Shown: in pieces, positions 41,891 through 51,070 of the stretch
How positions within the stretch are numbered: position 1 is the stretch's first letter
Layout of the letters: every line of letters begins with the position of its first letter
Assembly (NCBI RefSeq): GCF_021729885.1
Contig: NZ_CP063401.1
Span: 1,922,001 to 1,986,000, forward strand
Reading direction: 5' to 3'
Length of the DNA stretch: 64,000 nt
Origin: Devosia sp. SL43
GTDB lineage: Bacteria; Pseudomonadota; Alphaproteobacteria; Rhizobiales; Devosiaceae
Notes under the pieces: model-generated
Told to the model about the DNA's origin: nothing
Databases searched by the model: none
Seen by the model: only the letters and a program-made list of their open reading frames with translations
Program-made: the position numbers and the translations under genes

Positions 41891-42862
41891 ATGGCATATA
41901 TAACTTTGAAGAGCCTTGCCTACGGAGCGGCGCTGGTCGCCGTCTCCGCGCTGGGCATTACCGCCACGGCCCCGGCCATGGCGCAGGAGATGCAGACCAT
42001 TCGGGTGGAACGTTCACCCGTAGGTCAATTTGAGGGACTGTTCATCGCGCAGGACCTCGGGCTTTTCGAGGAGCGCGGCATCGTGCTCGATATCAAGGTC
42101 GGCGCCTCGCCCGATGGCGCCCTGGCGCAGTTGATGTCGGGCCAGCAAGACGTCGCCATGACTGGCGCCGTGCCCTTGACCGCAGCGGTGGCCAACGGCC
42201 TGCCTGTTGTTGCCGTCCTTAATGCACAGGATCAGGAGCCAGACACCGCAACCTATGGCCTGATCGTGCCTGCCGACAGCCCGATCCAGACTATCGCCGA
42301 TCTCAAGGGTAAGAAGATCGGATTGCCTGGCATTGCTAGCCCTCAGGGCTCGGTGCTTATCCGCACGCTTGAAGCCAACGGCCTGACCCGCGACGACGTC
42401 GAGCTTGTTAACCTGCCCTTCCCCGGCGTGCTGCAGGCCATCGATGCCGGTAGCGTTGATGCGGGTATCCCGATCGGCCTGTTTTATGACCTGGCCATTC
42501 AGCAGGGCAATCGCGAGCTCAAGGAAGTGTTCGACAGTTCGACCTTCGGGTTCCCGTCGGTGATTTTTGCCTCGAACAAGGAATGGGCCGACCAGAACGC
42601 CGAACTGCTGGGCAAGTTCATCGAGGCCATGACGCTGGGCTATGAATATGCCAATGCGAACGATGACGCCGTCCGCGACGTCGATATCAAGATGACCCAG
42701 CTGCCGCCGGAATATCTCAAGGTCCGTGCAATCTCGCCCTTCCAGGCAGCATTCAATGCCGACGCGTGGAACCTTGAGAATGAATTCCTGGCCAAGTACG
42801 GCTTCATCTCCCGCGTCCCGACTGCCGAAGAATACATCTGGTCCGGCGCCCCGCGCCAGTAA
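41891..42862 (+). CDS. ABC transporter substrate-binding protein, SsuA/NMT1 type
   Basis: A signal peptide (AYGAALVAVSALGITATAPAMA) precedes the 323-residue periplasmic protein. SPVGQFEGLFIAQDLGLFEERGI and GLPGIASPQGSVLIRTLEANGL are typical of the NMT1/SsuA family, which bind small aromatic, sulfonated or pyrimidine ligands. ATG 41891 follows AGGAGG. It is the last gene of the importer operon and ends at a clear terminator. Its ligand would name the pathway of this island. Confidence 0.92.
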   Translation: MAYITLKSLAYGAALVAVSALGITATAPAMAQEMQTIRVERSPVGQFEGLFIAQDLGLFEERGIVLDIKVGASPDGALAQLMSGQQDVAMTGAVPLTAAVANGLPVVAVLNAQDQEPDTATYGLIVPADSPIQTIADLKGKKIGLPGIASPQGSVLIRTLEANGLTRDDVELVNLPFPGVLQAIDAGSVDAGIPIGLFYDLAIQQGNRELKEVFDSSTFGFPSVIFASNKEWADQNAELLGKFIEAMTLGYEYANANDDAVRDVDIKMTQLPPEYLKVRAISPFQAAFNADAWNLENEFLAKYGFISRVPTAEEYIWSGAPRQ

Positions 42863-42879
42863 TCGGCAACCCACAACAG

Positions 42880-42908
42880 GAAAGGGGCCCACCGGGCCTC
42901 TTTTTTTC
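42880..42908 (+). terminator. Intrinsic terminator after the SsuA-type gene
   Basis: AGGGGCCC and GGGCCTCTT form a short G/C-rich stem around ACC, followed by seven T residues (42901-42907). It sits 18 bp after the binding-protein stop and before the convergent TetR gene. On the opposite strand it lacks an equally long T-run. Confidence 0.8.
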
Positions 42909-42923
42909 GCCAATCATGCCCAT

Positions 42924-43598
42924 TCAGCGCTGGTTGAAACTCTCCAGACCATGGGTCACAAATTGCAGCAGCACCGGATAGGCACTGTCCAGGTCGCCGC
43001 CCTCCACGCTGCCCTCGGTCAGCATGTCAACGCGGCCATGCTTGGAAACCGTCGCCAGCATGATCTGCAGCACCATGGTGAAGGCTCGCGCGACATGCCC
43101 GCGATCTGCCGAAGGCATGGCTTTCATCAGCGCTGCCACAAACAGCTTCGCCGTCTCGTCAAAATGCCGGGCCAGGACGTCCAGCCACTGGTTGTCCCCG
43201 CCTAGCCGGGCGAGCACACGGAAATAGTCGGCCCATTCGGGGCCATCGGAAGTCGCCTTTTCAAACATCGGCGCCATGAAGGCATCCAGCAGATCACGCA
43301 CACTCGGGTTCTGCAGGGCCGAGAGCCGCGCCTGGCGCGCGTCGCACAATATGTCCGCCCGACGTGCCACGATGGCTTCCAGCAGCTTTTCCTTGGTGCC
43401 GAAATGATAGGTCGACAAGGCCAGCGTCACCTCGGCTCGCGTGGTGATTTCGCGGAGCGAGACCGACGCGAAACCGCTCTGGGCAAACAGCGCCTCAGCC
43501 GCGTTCAGGATCTTGTCGCGCGTCATGTCGCCATTGCTGCGGGTTACCGATCGCCCCCGCCGGGGCGCGCCCTGTTTGGCTGGCGCATCACTTGCCAT
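42924..43598 (-). CDS. TetR-family regulator
   Basis: The 224-residue protein has a basic N-terminal tail, then the TetR helix-turn-helix TRDKILNAAEALFAQSGFASVSLREITTRAEVTLALSTYHFGTKEKLLEAIV at about 24-74. An all-helical ligand domain follows. Its position at the centre of the island makes it a candidate for the factor that binds the shared 21-bp motif, although its own promoter carries a different palindrome. It is transcribed convergently with the importer operon. Confidence 0.92.
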   Translation of the reverse strand: MASDAPAKQGAPRRGRSVTRSNGDMTRDKILNAAEALFAQSGFASVSLREITTRAEVTLALSTYHFGTKEKLLEAIVARRADILCDARQARLSALQNPSVRDLLDAFMAPMFEKATSDGPEWADYFRVLARLGGDNQWLDVLARHFDETAKLFVAALMKAMPSADRGHVARAFTMVLQIMLATVSKHGRVDMLTEGSVEGGDLDSAYPVLLQFVTHGLESFNQR

Positions 43599-43698
43599 CA
43601 GTCTGTATTCCCCAGAAAGCGTCCATCGATCTCAAGAGCTCCAACCATTGCAACCGTATTGCGCCATGCGTCGATCTCTGTTGCAAACCGTGACCAAC

Positions 43699-43708
43699 TG
43701 ACTAGACA
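43699..43708. promoter_or_regulatory. Palindrome upstream of the TetR gene
   Basis: TGACTAGACA is a near-perfect 10-bp palindrome (nine bases fit TGACTAGTCA), 100 bp upstream of the TetR start and flanked by AAC and AAT. It could be an autoregulatory operator. The length is small and chance is not excluded. Confidence 0.3.
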
Positions 43709-43755
43709 AATTCACCGCAAAGGACCAGCCCGCAGGGGGCACCCGCATCGCAAGG

Positions 43756-44766
43756 CTACCAATAGATCAGCGGCTGCCCGCCTACCGGCGCCTGAAAATA
43801 CGGTATTCGCGTGCCCTGCAGCGAGCCCAGATAGACTGTCCGCAAATCAGGTCCACCAAATGTCAGCGAGGCCATCCATCGGCAGATGGTCCCGCCGCAT
43901 GCCCCCATCAACTCGGGTGTCACCTGACCCGCTTCCCAGGCAGCGTCCAGCGCGGCCAGTGGCGCCGGATCGCCGCCCGCATCAAGAATGGTGAGCAAGT
44001 CGCCGTCCGGCGTTATCGCCACCAGACGGTCCGCCATGATCAGCGTCGTCCATAGATTGCCATAGTCATCAAACGCGATGCCGTCACAGAACCCGCCGAC
44101 ATTTGCAGGACCATAGATCTGCCGGTCCACCAGCCGGTCGCCATCCACCCTGAAGCGGGTGATATTGCGCGACGTCGTCTCGGCGACGTAGAGCCATTCC
44201 TCATTGCGATCAAACCGCAGCTCGTTGGTGCCGCACAGATTGTCGGCGACGATCCGCGCCCCATTCTTGTCAATCAGCGCGACATAGCCATCGCGCGAGT
44301 TGGTTTTGACGTGCTCGGTCCATGGCACCATCTGCGTGGTGACGGTCAGCCAGAGCCGCCCCTTGCGGTCGCGAGTCACGAAATTGGCCTTGCCGATCGG
44401 GCGCCCGTCAATCTTGTCCAACAAGACACGGCTCTCGCCATGCCGGGTCATCAGCTCGAGCTGGTCGGTTCCGAAATTGGCGATCAGGAAGTCGCCGTTC
44501 TCATCAAACGCCAGCCCATTGGGCAGACTACCCCGTGTATTGACCAGCCGGTCCGTGAAACTGGATGCCGTGTTGGGCGACTGGCCGCGCTGCAGCACCA
44601 GTTCCTGATGGCCATCCGGGTCGATACGCACCACGCCACCCCGGCCATCGGCCGACCACAGCGTCCCGTCGCGCTCAGCCAGGATACATTCGGGACGCTC
44701 GAGGTCATGCCCGACATATTGAAGGTCCTGCGGGTCGATCTGCCAGCCGATCAGTGGGTTTGTCAT
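43756..44766 (-). CDS. SMP-30/gluconolactonase-family protein
   Basis: The 336-residue beta-propeller protein contains LERPECILAERDGTLWSAD with the metal-binding Glu, GSLPNGLAFDENGDFLIA with the ligand Asn, and FCDGIAFDDYGNLW with the catalytic Asp. These enzymes hydrolyse sugar or aromatic-derived lactones. No signal peptide is present with start ATG 44766, which has AAGGA upstream. It is the last gene of the HisD-like/SDR/lactonase operon, 13 bp after the SDR. Confidence 0.88.
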   Translation of the reverse strand: MTNPLIGWQIDPQDLQYVGHDLERPECILAERDGTLWSADGRGGVVRIDPDGHQELVLQRGQSPNTASSFTDRLVNTRGSLPNGLAFDENGDFLIANFGTDQLELMTRHGESRVLLDKIDGRPIGKANFVTRDRKGRLWLTVTTQMVPWTEHVKTNSRDGYVALIDKNGARIVADNLCGTNELRFDRNEEWLYVAETTSRNITRFRVDGDRLVDRQIYGPANVGGFCDGIAFDDYGNLWTTLIMADRLVAITPDGDLLTILDAGGDPAPLAALDAAWEAGQVTPELMGACGGTICRWMASLTFGGPDLRTVYLGSLQGTRIPYFQAPVGGQPLIYW

Positions 44767-44779
44767 GTTGTTTCCTTGA

Positions 44780-45550
44780 TCACTCAGCAGTCCAGCCACC
44801 ATCGACGGTCAGGGTTGTCCCCGTCATCAATGCCGACGAGGGGGAAGCCAGGAACTGCACCGCGCCCATCAGGTCCTCGACCTGCCCCAGCCTGCCCAGT
44901 TTGATCTTGGCGATGACGCTGTCCAGAAACGCCTTGTCCTCGAAAAAGGGCCGGGTCATCGGCGTTTCGACAAAGGTCGGGGCTATGGTGTTGGAGCGTA
45001 TTCGATGGGGCGCCAGGTCCAGCGCCAATGCCCTGCTGAACCCCTCCATTCCCCATTTTGAGGCGCAGTAGAGCGAGCGGGCCGCGCCACCCACCTGTCC
45101 CATCTGGCTGGACATATGGATGAGCGAGCCAGGTTTTCCCGCCGCAATCAGCCCCCGGACCACCGCCTGGGCAACAAAGAACGCAGCCTTCAGATTGAGG
45201 TCGAGAACAGTGTCATAATCGGCCTCGCTCACATCCCAGACCGGTTTCGGCCGGTTGGTGCCGGCATTGTTGACAAGAATGTCGAACGGCCCCGTTCGGG
45301 CTATGGTGGCGGCTGTGCCCGCTATATCAGATACGTCGAGCCGCAGTGCCTGCGCGGCCCCGCCAGTGTCACGGATCGCGGCCGCCGCCTGGTCGATCTC
45401 GTCCACAGTACGACCGGCCAAAGTCACTTCCGCTCCGGCCTCGGCCAGCGCCGCGGCGCAGGCCAGGCCAATGCCCCGGCCGGCGCCGGTGACCAGCGCC
45501 CGTTGACCATCCACGCGGAAACCCGGTGCTTTGGGCAACCGCACACTCAT
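44780..45550 (-). CDS. Short-chain dehydrogenase/reductase
   Basis: This 256-residue SDR carries [47 protein letters not shown] with the catalytic Tyr and Lys, and a TLTVDGG end. [10 protein letters not shown] after the first strand, with Arg, suggests use of NADP. ATG 45550 overlaps the stop of the HisD-like gene as ATGA; the upstream extension of the frame is not homologous. Confidence 0.92.
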   Translation of the reverse strand: MSVRLPKAPGFRVDGQRALVTGAGRGIGLACAAALAEAGAEVTLAGRTVDEIDQAAAAIRDTGGAAQALRLDVSDIAGTAATIARTGPFDILVNNAGTNRPKPVWDVSEADYDTVLDLNLKAAFFVAQAVVRGLIAAGKPGSLIHMSSQMGQVGGAARSLYCASKWGMEGFSRALALDLAPHRIRSNTIAPTFVETPMTRPFFEDKAFLDSVIAKIKLGRLGQVEDLMGAVQFLASPSSALMTGTTLTVDGGWTAE

Positions 45551-46884
45551 GATGCCGCCTTGTCGATCCCGGCGAGCGGGGAAGCCCCCTCGGCATAAGG
45601 TACGTTCTGTCGTCCATACCGGCGAACGCGAATATTGGCCTGCTCGGCATGGCCCTGGAACCCCTCCAGCATGCACAGCCGCGAGCAATAGCGTCCGACA
45701 AGGGCCGACGCCTCATCCGTTGTGACGCGCTGATAGGTGTGGGTCTTTATAAACTTGCCCACCCAGAGCCCGCCGGTATAGCGGCCTGCCCGCTTGGTCG
45801 GCAGGGTGTGGTTGGTGCCAATGGCCTTGTCGCCAAAGGCCACATTGGTGCGCGGCCCGAGGAACAATGCGCCGTAGTTGACCATGTTCTCCAGATACCA
45901 GTCGTCGCGGTCAGTCATGATCTGGACATGCTCGGAAGCGATCTCATTGGCGATGCTGAGCATCTCGTCATGGTCATCGGCCACGATCACCCGACCGTAG
46001 GTCTCCCACGCCTTGGCGGCATAGCCGGCCGTCGGCAGGATCTTGAGCAGGCGCTCGATCTCGCCCATCGTCTCGCGCGCCAATCTCTCCGATGTGGTCA
46101 GCAGGACGGCGGGACTGTCCGGCCCGTGCTCGGCCTGCCCCAGAATATCGGTCGCACAGAGTTCCGCATCCACCGTCTCGTCGGCAATCACCATGGTCTC
46201 GGTCGGCCCGGCGAACAGGTCGATCCCGACCCGCCCATAGAGCTGTCGCTTGGCTTCGGCCACAAAGGCATTGCCCGGCCCCACCAGAATATCGATCGGA
46301 TCGATCGTCTGGGTACCCAGCGCCATCGCGCCAATCGCCTGAATCCCACCCAATGCGTAGATCGCGTCGGCCCCGGCCATGTGCTGGGCCGCCACGATCG
46401 CCGCGGCGGGCCTGCCCTGATAGGGCGGTGCGCAGGTGATCACGCGGGGCACGCCCGCCACCTTGGCGGTAAGCACCGACATATGGGCCGAGGCCAGCAT
46501 GGGATATTTGCCGCCGGGCACATAGCAGCCGGCATTCTGGATCGGGATGTTCTTGTGCCCTAGAATCACGCCCGGCATCGTCTCGACTTCAATGTCCCGC
46601 AGGGAGTCGCGCTGCAACTGGGCAAAGTTGCGGACCTGCGCCTGGGCAAATTCGATGTCCTTGATGTCCTGTGGGCTCATCTCGGCCAGGCAGGCGTTGA
46701 TCTCGTCCTGGGTCAGCCGGTAGTCGTCGCGGTCCCAGTTGTCGAACTTTACCGAGAGGTCGCGCACGGCGGCGTCACCACGCTTTTCGATGTCGGCGAG
46801 AGTTGCCTCGACGATGCCGCGAACCTTGTCGTCGGCCGCTTTGACGACCCCCGGATCGACGCCCTCTTTCAGAATTTTTGCCAT
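45547..46884 (-). CDS. Histidinol-dehydrogenase-family oxidoreductase
   Basis: The 445-residue protein has HisD features: [51 protein letters not shown] and [15 protein letters not shown] with the zinc-binding Gln-x2-His pair. It also has [22 protein letters not shown]. Catabolic HisD paralogues oxidise diols such as sulfopropanediol. Setting among lactonase, SDR and sugar-acid genes argues against histidine synthesis. ATG 46884 is chosen because the first 35 codons of the longer frame are not conserved. Confidence 0.9.
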   Translation of the reverse strand: MAKILKEGVDPGVVKAADDKVRGIVEATLADIEKRGDAAVRDLSVKFDNWDRDDYRLTQDEINACLAEMSPQDIKDIEFAQAQVRNFAQLQRDSLRDIEVETMPGVILGHKNIPIQNAGCYVPGGKYPMLASAHMSVLTAKVAGVPRVITCAPPYQGRPAAAIVAAQHMAGADAIYALGGIQAIGAMALGTQTIDPIDILVGPGNAFVAEAKRQLYGRVGIDLFAGPTETMVIADETVDAELCATDILGQAEHGPDSPAVLLTTSERLARETMGEIERLLKILPTAGYAAKAWETYGRVIVADDHDEMLSIANEIASEHVQIMTDRDDWYLENMVNYGALFLGPRTNVAFGDKAIGTNHTLPTKRAGRYTGGLWVGKFIKTHTYQRVTTDEASALVGRYCSRLCMLEGFQGHAEQANIRVRRYGRQNVPYAEGASPLAGIDKAAS

Positions 46885-47018
46885 ATATCTGTCTTCATCC
46901 TCCAGCACGTGCGCAGCTTCGCCGGGTACTCTGTCCTGGGCCCTCATGGGGCTCGCCACACATGCGAGCCTCCCTGATTGGTGCGGCACCAGCCTTGTAT
47001 CTGCAGCGCTTTGCGCAT

Positions 47019-47039
47019 ATTGTTTGTACGACTAACCAA
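47019..47039. promoter_or_regulatory. Operator motif, site 3 (HisD-like / DenD-like divergent promoter)
   Basis: Read on the minus strand, the site begins TTGGT, has CGTACAA at positions 10-16 and ends CAAT. On the plus strand it contains TTGTACGACTA, an exact TnGTnnnACnA match. It lies 25 bp before the DenD-like start and 135 bp before the HisD-like start, and so can control both directions. Confidence 0.6.
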
Positions 47040-47063
47040 TTTTATAGCACGGGTTGTGGACGG

Positions 47064-47978
47064 ATGAAAGTTGCAGTTGTCGGTGCCGGTGGATTCGTCG
47101 GGCAGCGTGTCGCCAGGCGATTGGCGGCCATGCAGGAATTCACCCAGATTGCGCTGCTGGACCAGATGGCATTCCCCCACCCCGATGATCCCAGAATCAC
47201 CCAGACCATGGGCGATCTCGCTGACCCCGTTGTGCGCAACCAGGTTCTGGCGGGTGCCGACAAGGTGATTGTCCTCGCCGCGATTTTGGGTGGCGCGGCC
47301 GAAGCCGATTACTCGCTGGCCCGCAAGGTCAACCTCGACGGGACGCTGGATCTGTTCGAGCATCTGCGCGATCAGAGCGCCGCCACCCGCGTGGTCTTTG
47401 CCTCGACAATCGCAGTCTATGCCAAGCCGCTGCCCGATCCGGTTACCGATGCCACCCCCACCGGGCCAACCATGGTCTATGGCGCCCAGAAGCTGATGAT
47501 GGAGGTCGCCCTGTCCAATTTCGCGGCCAAGGGCTGGCTCGACGGCGTGTCGTTGCGCCCATCCGGTGTCATGGCGCGCGATGGGGCGGATGCCGCCCTC
47601 AAGACGGCGTTCATGAGCCGCTTGTTCTGGTGCGTGAAGCGCGGCGAAGACATCGTGCTGCCTGTGGCACCCGACAGCCGCACCTGGCTGACCTCGGTCG
47701 ATACAGTCGCCGGCAATTTCGTGCATGCCGCTATGCTGCCCGAGATCGGACCCGTACGTGCCTTCACCCTGCCGGCGCTGTCGCTGACCTTTGGCGAACT
47801 GGTCGCCGCGCTCAGGCGCCGCTTCCCCGACAGCCCGTCAAGGGTGCGGTTTGATCCCGATCCCGAAACCGTGGCGCTGTTCGGCAGCTACCCCCAGATC
47901 ATCACCAGGACCGCCGACCAGCTGGGCTTTGCGCGCGATGCCGATGCCGACACGCTGGTCGCGCAAGCAATGACTTAA
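47064..47978 (+). CDS. NAD-dependent epimerase/dehydratase, DenD-like
   Basis: The 304-residue product begins KVAVVGAGGFVGQRVARRL (NAD-binding) and has VFASTIAVY and MVYGAQKLMMEVAL with catalytic Ser, Tyr and Lys. LRPSGVMAR and RTWLTSVDTVAGNFVHA match the D-erythronate dehydrogenase group. A sugar-acid oxidation or related C4 step is possible. ATG 47064 is downstream of operator site 3; the longer frame starting in the HisD-like gene is discarded. It forms an operon with the FAH gene, ten bases apart. Confidence 0.88.
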   Translation: MKVAVVGAGGFVGQRVARRLAAMQEFTQIALLDQMAFPHPDDPRITQTMGDLADPVVRNQVLAGADKVIVLAAILGGAAEADYSLARKVNLDGTLDLFEHLRDQSAATRVVFASTIAVYAKPLPDPVTDATPTGPTMVYGAQKLMMEVALSNFAAKGWLDGVSLRPSGVMARDGADAALKTAFMSRLFWCVKRGEDIVLPVAPDSRTWLTSVDTVAGNFVHAAMLPEIGPVRAFTLPALSLTFGELVAALRRRFPDSPSRVRFDPDPETVALFGSYPQIITRTADQLGFARDADADTLVAQAMT

Positions 47979-47988
47979 TGGAGGAAAC

Positions 47989-48954
47989 ATGAAGCTCGCG
48001 ACCCTACCAGATGGCACCTTGGACGGCCGTCTTCATCTGGTCAGTCGAGACCTGACCCGCGCCGCGCCGGCCCAGGCCGCCCAGACGATGCAGACTGCGC
48101 TCGAGAACTGGACCGGACTCGAAAGCGCCCTGACCGCTGAATATGCTGCCCTCAATCAGCGGGGCGGGACCCCATTTTATCCCTCCAGCGCGATGGCCCC
48201 TTTGCCGCGCGCCTGGCAGTGGCTCGATGGGTCCGCTTTCGAAAGCCACGGCGACCTGATGGACACCGTATTTGGCTTGGCCAAGAAGGAAAAAACTGGC
48301 CGGCCCTTGATGTATCAGGGCCTCTCAAACCTGTTCTATGGCCCCGCCGACGACGTGCGCATGCCCTCGGAAGCCGACGGAATTGATTTCGAAGGCGAGT
48401 ATGGCGTCATCACCGATGCAGTCCCCTTTGGCGCTGACACGGCGACCGCGGGCGCTCACATCCGGCTGATCGTGCAGATCAACGACTGGTCGCTGCGCAA
48501 GCTGGCGCCCATCGAAATGAAGACCGGCTTTGGCTGGGTGCAGGCCAAGCCGGCCTGTTCGATGGCACCCGTGGCGGTGACGCCAGATGAGCTGGGAGAG
48601 AGCTGGCGCGATGCGCGTGTCGATCTGCCCCTGCTGGTCGATTGGAACGAGAAGCGCTTTGGCGCGGCCAACGGCTACGAAATGGCGTTCGGCTTTGATC
48701 AGCTGGTCGCGCACGCTGCCTATTCGCGCGCCCTCGTCGCCGGCACAGTGCTGGGCTCGGGCACTGTCTCCAACAAGACCTATCGCGAAGTGGGCTCGTC
48801 CTGCATTGCTGAGCGTCGCGGCATCGAGATGATCGACCAGGGCGAAGCCAAGACGCCGTTCATGTCGTTCGGTGACCGTGTGCGAATGGACGTCACCGGC
48901 AAGGACGGTCAGTCGGTCTTTGGTGCGATCGACCAGAAGATCGTCAAGGCCTGA
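47989..48954 (+). CDS. Fumarylacetoacetate hydrolase-family protein
   Basis: The 321-residue enzyme contains DGIDFEGEYGVIT with the metal-binding Glu pair, LIVQINDWSLR, KPACSMAPVAVTPDELG and VLGSGTVSNKT. All are typical of FAH enzymes that cleave or decarboxylate dioxo acids after ring fission. GGAGGAAAC precedes the ATG. It ends at a strong bidirectional hairpin shared with the convergent hydroxylase gene. Confidence 0.9.
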   Translation: MKLATLPDGTLDGRLHLVSRDLTRAAPAQAAQTMQTALENWTGLESALTAEYAALNQRGGTPFYPSSAMAPLPRAWQWLDGSAFESHGDLMDTVFGLAKKEKTGRPLMYQGLSNLFYGPADDVRMPSEADGIDFEGEYGVITDAVPFGADTATAGAHIRLIVQINDWSLRKLAPIEMKTGFGWVQAKPACSMAPVAVTPDELGESWRDARVDLPLLVDWNEKRFGAANGYEMAFGFDQLVAHAAYSRALVAGTVLGSGTVSNKTYREVGSSCIAERRGIEMIDQGEAKTPFMSFGDRVRMDVTGKDGQSVFGAIDQKIVKA

Positions 48955-48965
48955 GCTTTGTCAGT

Positions 48966-49002
48966 GCGGTCGCCGGACTGCCTTGCGCTGTCCGGCGACC
49001 GC
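48966..49002. terminator. Bidirectional terminator hairpin between FAH and hydroxylase genes
   Basis: GCGGTCGCCGGAC (48966-48978) pairs perfectly with GTCCGGCGACCGC (48990-49002) around an 11-base loop. It lies between two convergent stop codons. A long T-run is missing on both sides, so termination may need Rho or the hairpin alone. Confidence 0.7.
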
Positions 49003-49009
49003 TGCTGAT

Positions 49010-50146
49010 TCAATAGGGCTCGGTGATCATCTGCAGCGACGCGCCCATCAGCGCTGCGATCTCCGGCTGGGGAGCCCCGCTCTGCTCCATCCTGCCGATC
49101 TTGAGCGAATTGCCGACAACCGCCTTGCTGCGCGGCAGGCGGCGCGCCATGAAGGCTTCGAGCCCGTCACGCAGGGTCGCGGCCTTGTCCAGCTCTTCGA
49201 CCAGCACGATGGCATCCTCAACGGCCATGCCGGCGCCCGATGCCAGGTGCGGTGTGGTTGCGTGGACGGCATCACCAACAAGCAATACCCGGCCCACAAA
49301 CCATGGCCCGTCCACCAGCACCGATTCCAGCGGTCGCGCCAGGATGGGCACGCTCTCGTCCAGCCCATCGCGAATGTCACCCAGTTCACCACCGAATGGC
49401 GCCAGCAGCGTCCGCAGTCGAGGCAACAAATCCTTGTCCTCGTACCATGGCTTGGTGGCGGCATTCTCGAGCAGATACATATACATCTGGTCCCGGCCAC
49501 AGGGCGTGAACCCGACCTTGACCGGACCAAAGAACATCCGTCCGCCATCCCAATGCCTGGGCTTGTTCAGTTGCGCGCGCCAGCAGACCTGCCCGGTATA
49601 GGACGGTGCCGTTGCATCCGGCATGATCATGCGGCGCATGCTCGAAAACAGCCCGTCCGCCCCCACGACCATGTCATAGCGTCCCGCCGTGCCGTCGGTG
49701 AAGACAACGTCCACGCCGGCCGCGTCCTGTTCCAGTCCGGCAATCGAGGTGCCGGTGCGGACCGAAACGCCCAATTCACGCATGCGCGTCGCCATTATCT
49801 CGTGCAGGACAGGTCGCATGATGCCGCCTTCGGCCGGCACGTCAGGCGCATGGAGGCGAGGCGATGTGATCACCTTGAGGACATTGCCCACCGGGTCGCA
49901 CAGCGTTACCGAGTCATGCATATGACCCCGCTCCATCAGCGCCCTGGCAAGGCCCAGATCGCAGAGCGCACGGGCCGTCAGGGGAGACAGCGTCACCCCG
50001 GTTCCCGCAGCGCCCCAGTTCCGCTCGGAATCCACCAGATCCACCTTGACGCCGTGTTCGGCCATGCGGATGGCTACCGCCGGGCCGCCCACGCCACCGC
50101 CGACGATGAGAAGGCGATTGAGATGCTTGTTGAGATTACCCGCCAC
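49010..50146 (-). CDS. FAD-dependent monooxygenase (aromatic hydroxylase-like)
   Basis: The 378-residue flavoprotein carries LLIVGGGVGGPAVAIRMAEHG (FAD-binding GxGxxG), the RPVLHEIM stretch, MVVGADGLFSSMRR (DG motif) and RVLLVGDAVHATTPHLASGAGMAVEDA (GD motif). This is the class A hydroxylase pattern seen in salicylate and 3-hydroxybenzoate hydroxylases. It would hydroxylate the ring before cleavage by the VOC dioxygenase two genes upstream on the same strand. Confidence 0.9.
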   Translation of the reverse strand: MAGNLNKHLNRLLIVGGGVGGPAVAIRMAEHGVKVDLVDSERNWGAAGTGVTLSPLTARALCDLGLARALMERGHMHDSVTLCDPVGNVLKVITSPRLHAPDVPAEGGIMRPVLHEIMATRMRELGVSVRTGTSIAGLEQDAAGVDVVFTDGTAGRYDMVVGADGLFSSMRRMIMPDATAPSYTGQVCWRAQLNKPRHWDGGRMFFGPVKVGFTPCGRDQMYMYLLENAATKPWYEDKDLLPRLRTLLAPFGGELGDIRDGLDESVPILARPLESVLVDGPWFVGRVLLVGDAVHATTPHLASGAGMAVEDAIVLVEELDKAATLRDGLEAFMARRLPRSKAVVGNSLKIGRMEQSGAPQPEIAALMGASLQMITEPY

Positions 50147-50234
50147 TTGTCCTTCTCCCCGTAGAACGCTGCCTTGTTTGGCCTCGGCTCGACAGTCGTT
50201 TCACTGCATGTTTCAGCTGCGCCGCCCCCGCGCC

Positions 50235-50981
50235 TCACCAGGCTGTCGCCCCACCATCGATGCGAATATCGGCCCCCGTCACATAGCCGGCCTCATCTGA
50301 GGCCAGATAAATTGCCAGATGCCCGATGTCCTCGGTTGTGCCCAACCGGCCCACCATCAGCTTGGCGCGGACCTTGGCCATCAAGGGCGTATCGAGATGC
50401 TGCGCCGTCTCTTCGGTGACCGTGAAGCCAGGCGCGATCGAATTGGCGCGGATGCCTTTGGGACCGCCTTCCATCGCCAGCTGCCGGGTCATGGCCAGCA
50501 CCGCCCCCTTGCCGGCCGTATGGGCAATTGCCGGCAGGCCATCGAGCGCCACATGGGCATTGGCCGAAGAAAAATTGACGATAGACGCCTTGCCACTCGC
50601 CACCAGCAGCGGCCAGATCGCGCGCGTGACCAGGAAGACCGTATCGATTTCACCCTTGGTCGTGGAGGTCCAGTCGTCCACGCTCAACGAGTCGATCCAT
50701 CCAAACTTCACGATAGCAGCGGCGTTGACCAGAATATCGACAGCGCCCAATTGAGCCTGCGCCACCCGGGCCAGTCCATCGGCACCAGTCGCTGACGTCA
50801 GATCGGCGGCGTGCACATCCATGCCCGAACATTCCGCCGCCAGCCCGTTCAGGGCCGCTGCATCAATATCGCACGCGACCACCCTTGCGCCCTCGGCCGC
50901 GAACATCACCGCAATCTGCCGGCCGATACCTCGCCCGGCTCCGGTTACAACCGCGCATTTGCCGCTCAAACGGTCTGCCAT
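50235..50981 (-). CDS. Short-chain dehydrogenase/reductase with His in place of the catalytic Tyr
   Basis: The 248-residue SDR has [28 protein letters not shown] (NAD preference), VNAAAIV and NFSSANAHVAL with the catalytic Ser. Its active-site segment reads AIAHTAGKGAV, so the YxxxK motif is HxxxK. The C terminus ADIRIDGGATAW is normal. Loss of the Tyr should change or weaken catalysis; I recall similar sequences in this subfamily, so it may be a functional variant. It lies between the hydroxylase and dioxygenase genes. Confidence 0.9.
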   Translation of the reverse strand: MADRLSGKCAVVTGAGRGIGRQIAVMFAAEGARVVACDIDAAALNGLAAECSGMDVHAADLTSATGADGLARVAQAQLGAVDILVNAAAIVKFGWIDSLSVDDWTSTTKGEIDTVFLVTRAIWPLLVASGKASIVNFSSANAHVALDGLPAIAHTAGKGAVLAMTRQLAMEGGPKGIRANSIAPGFTVTEETAQHLDTPLMAKVRAKLMVGRLGTTEDIGHLAIYLASDEAGYVTGADIRIDGGATAW

Positions 50982-51070
50982 ACGTCCCCCCGATCAGCTT
51001 GGAGCGGCGCCCGGTCACCTTTGCCTTCGAGCGCAATTGAGGCCGGGCCCGGACCCGCTCGCCAACCCCG

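Noticed and set aside
45649..46563. Plus-strand open frame of 304 codons
   Set aside because: Shadow of the HisD-like gene; Gly/His/Arg-rich and without homology.
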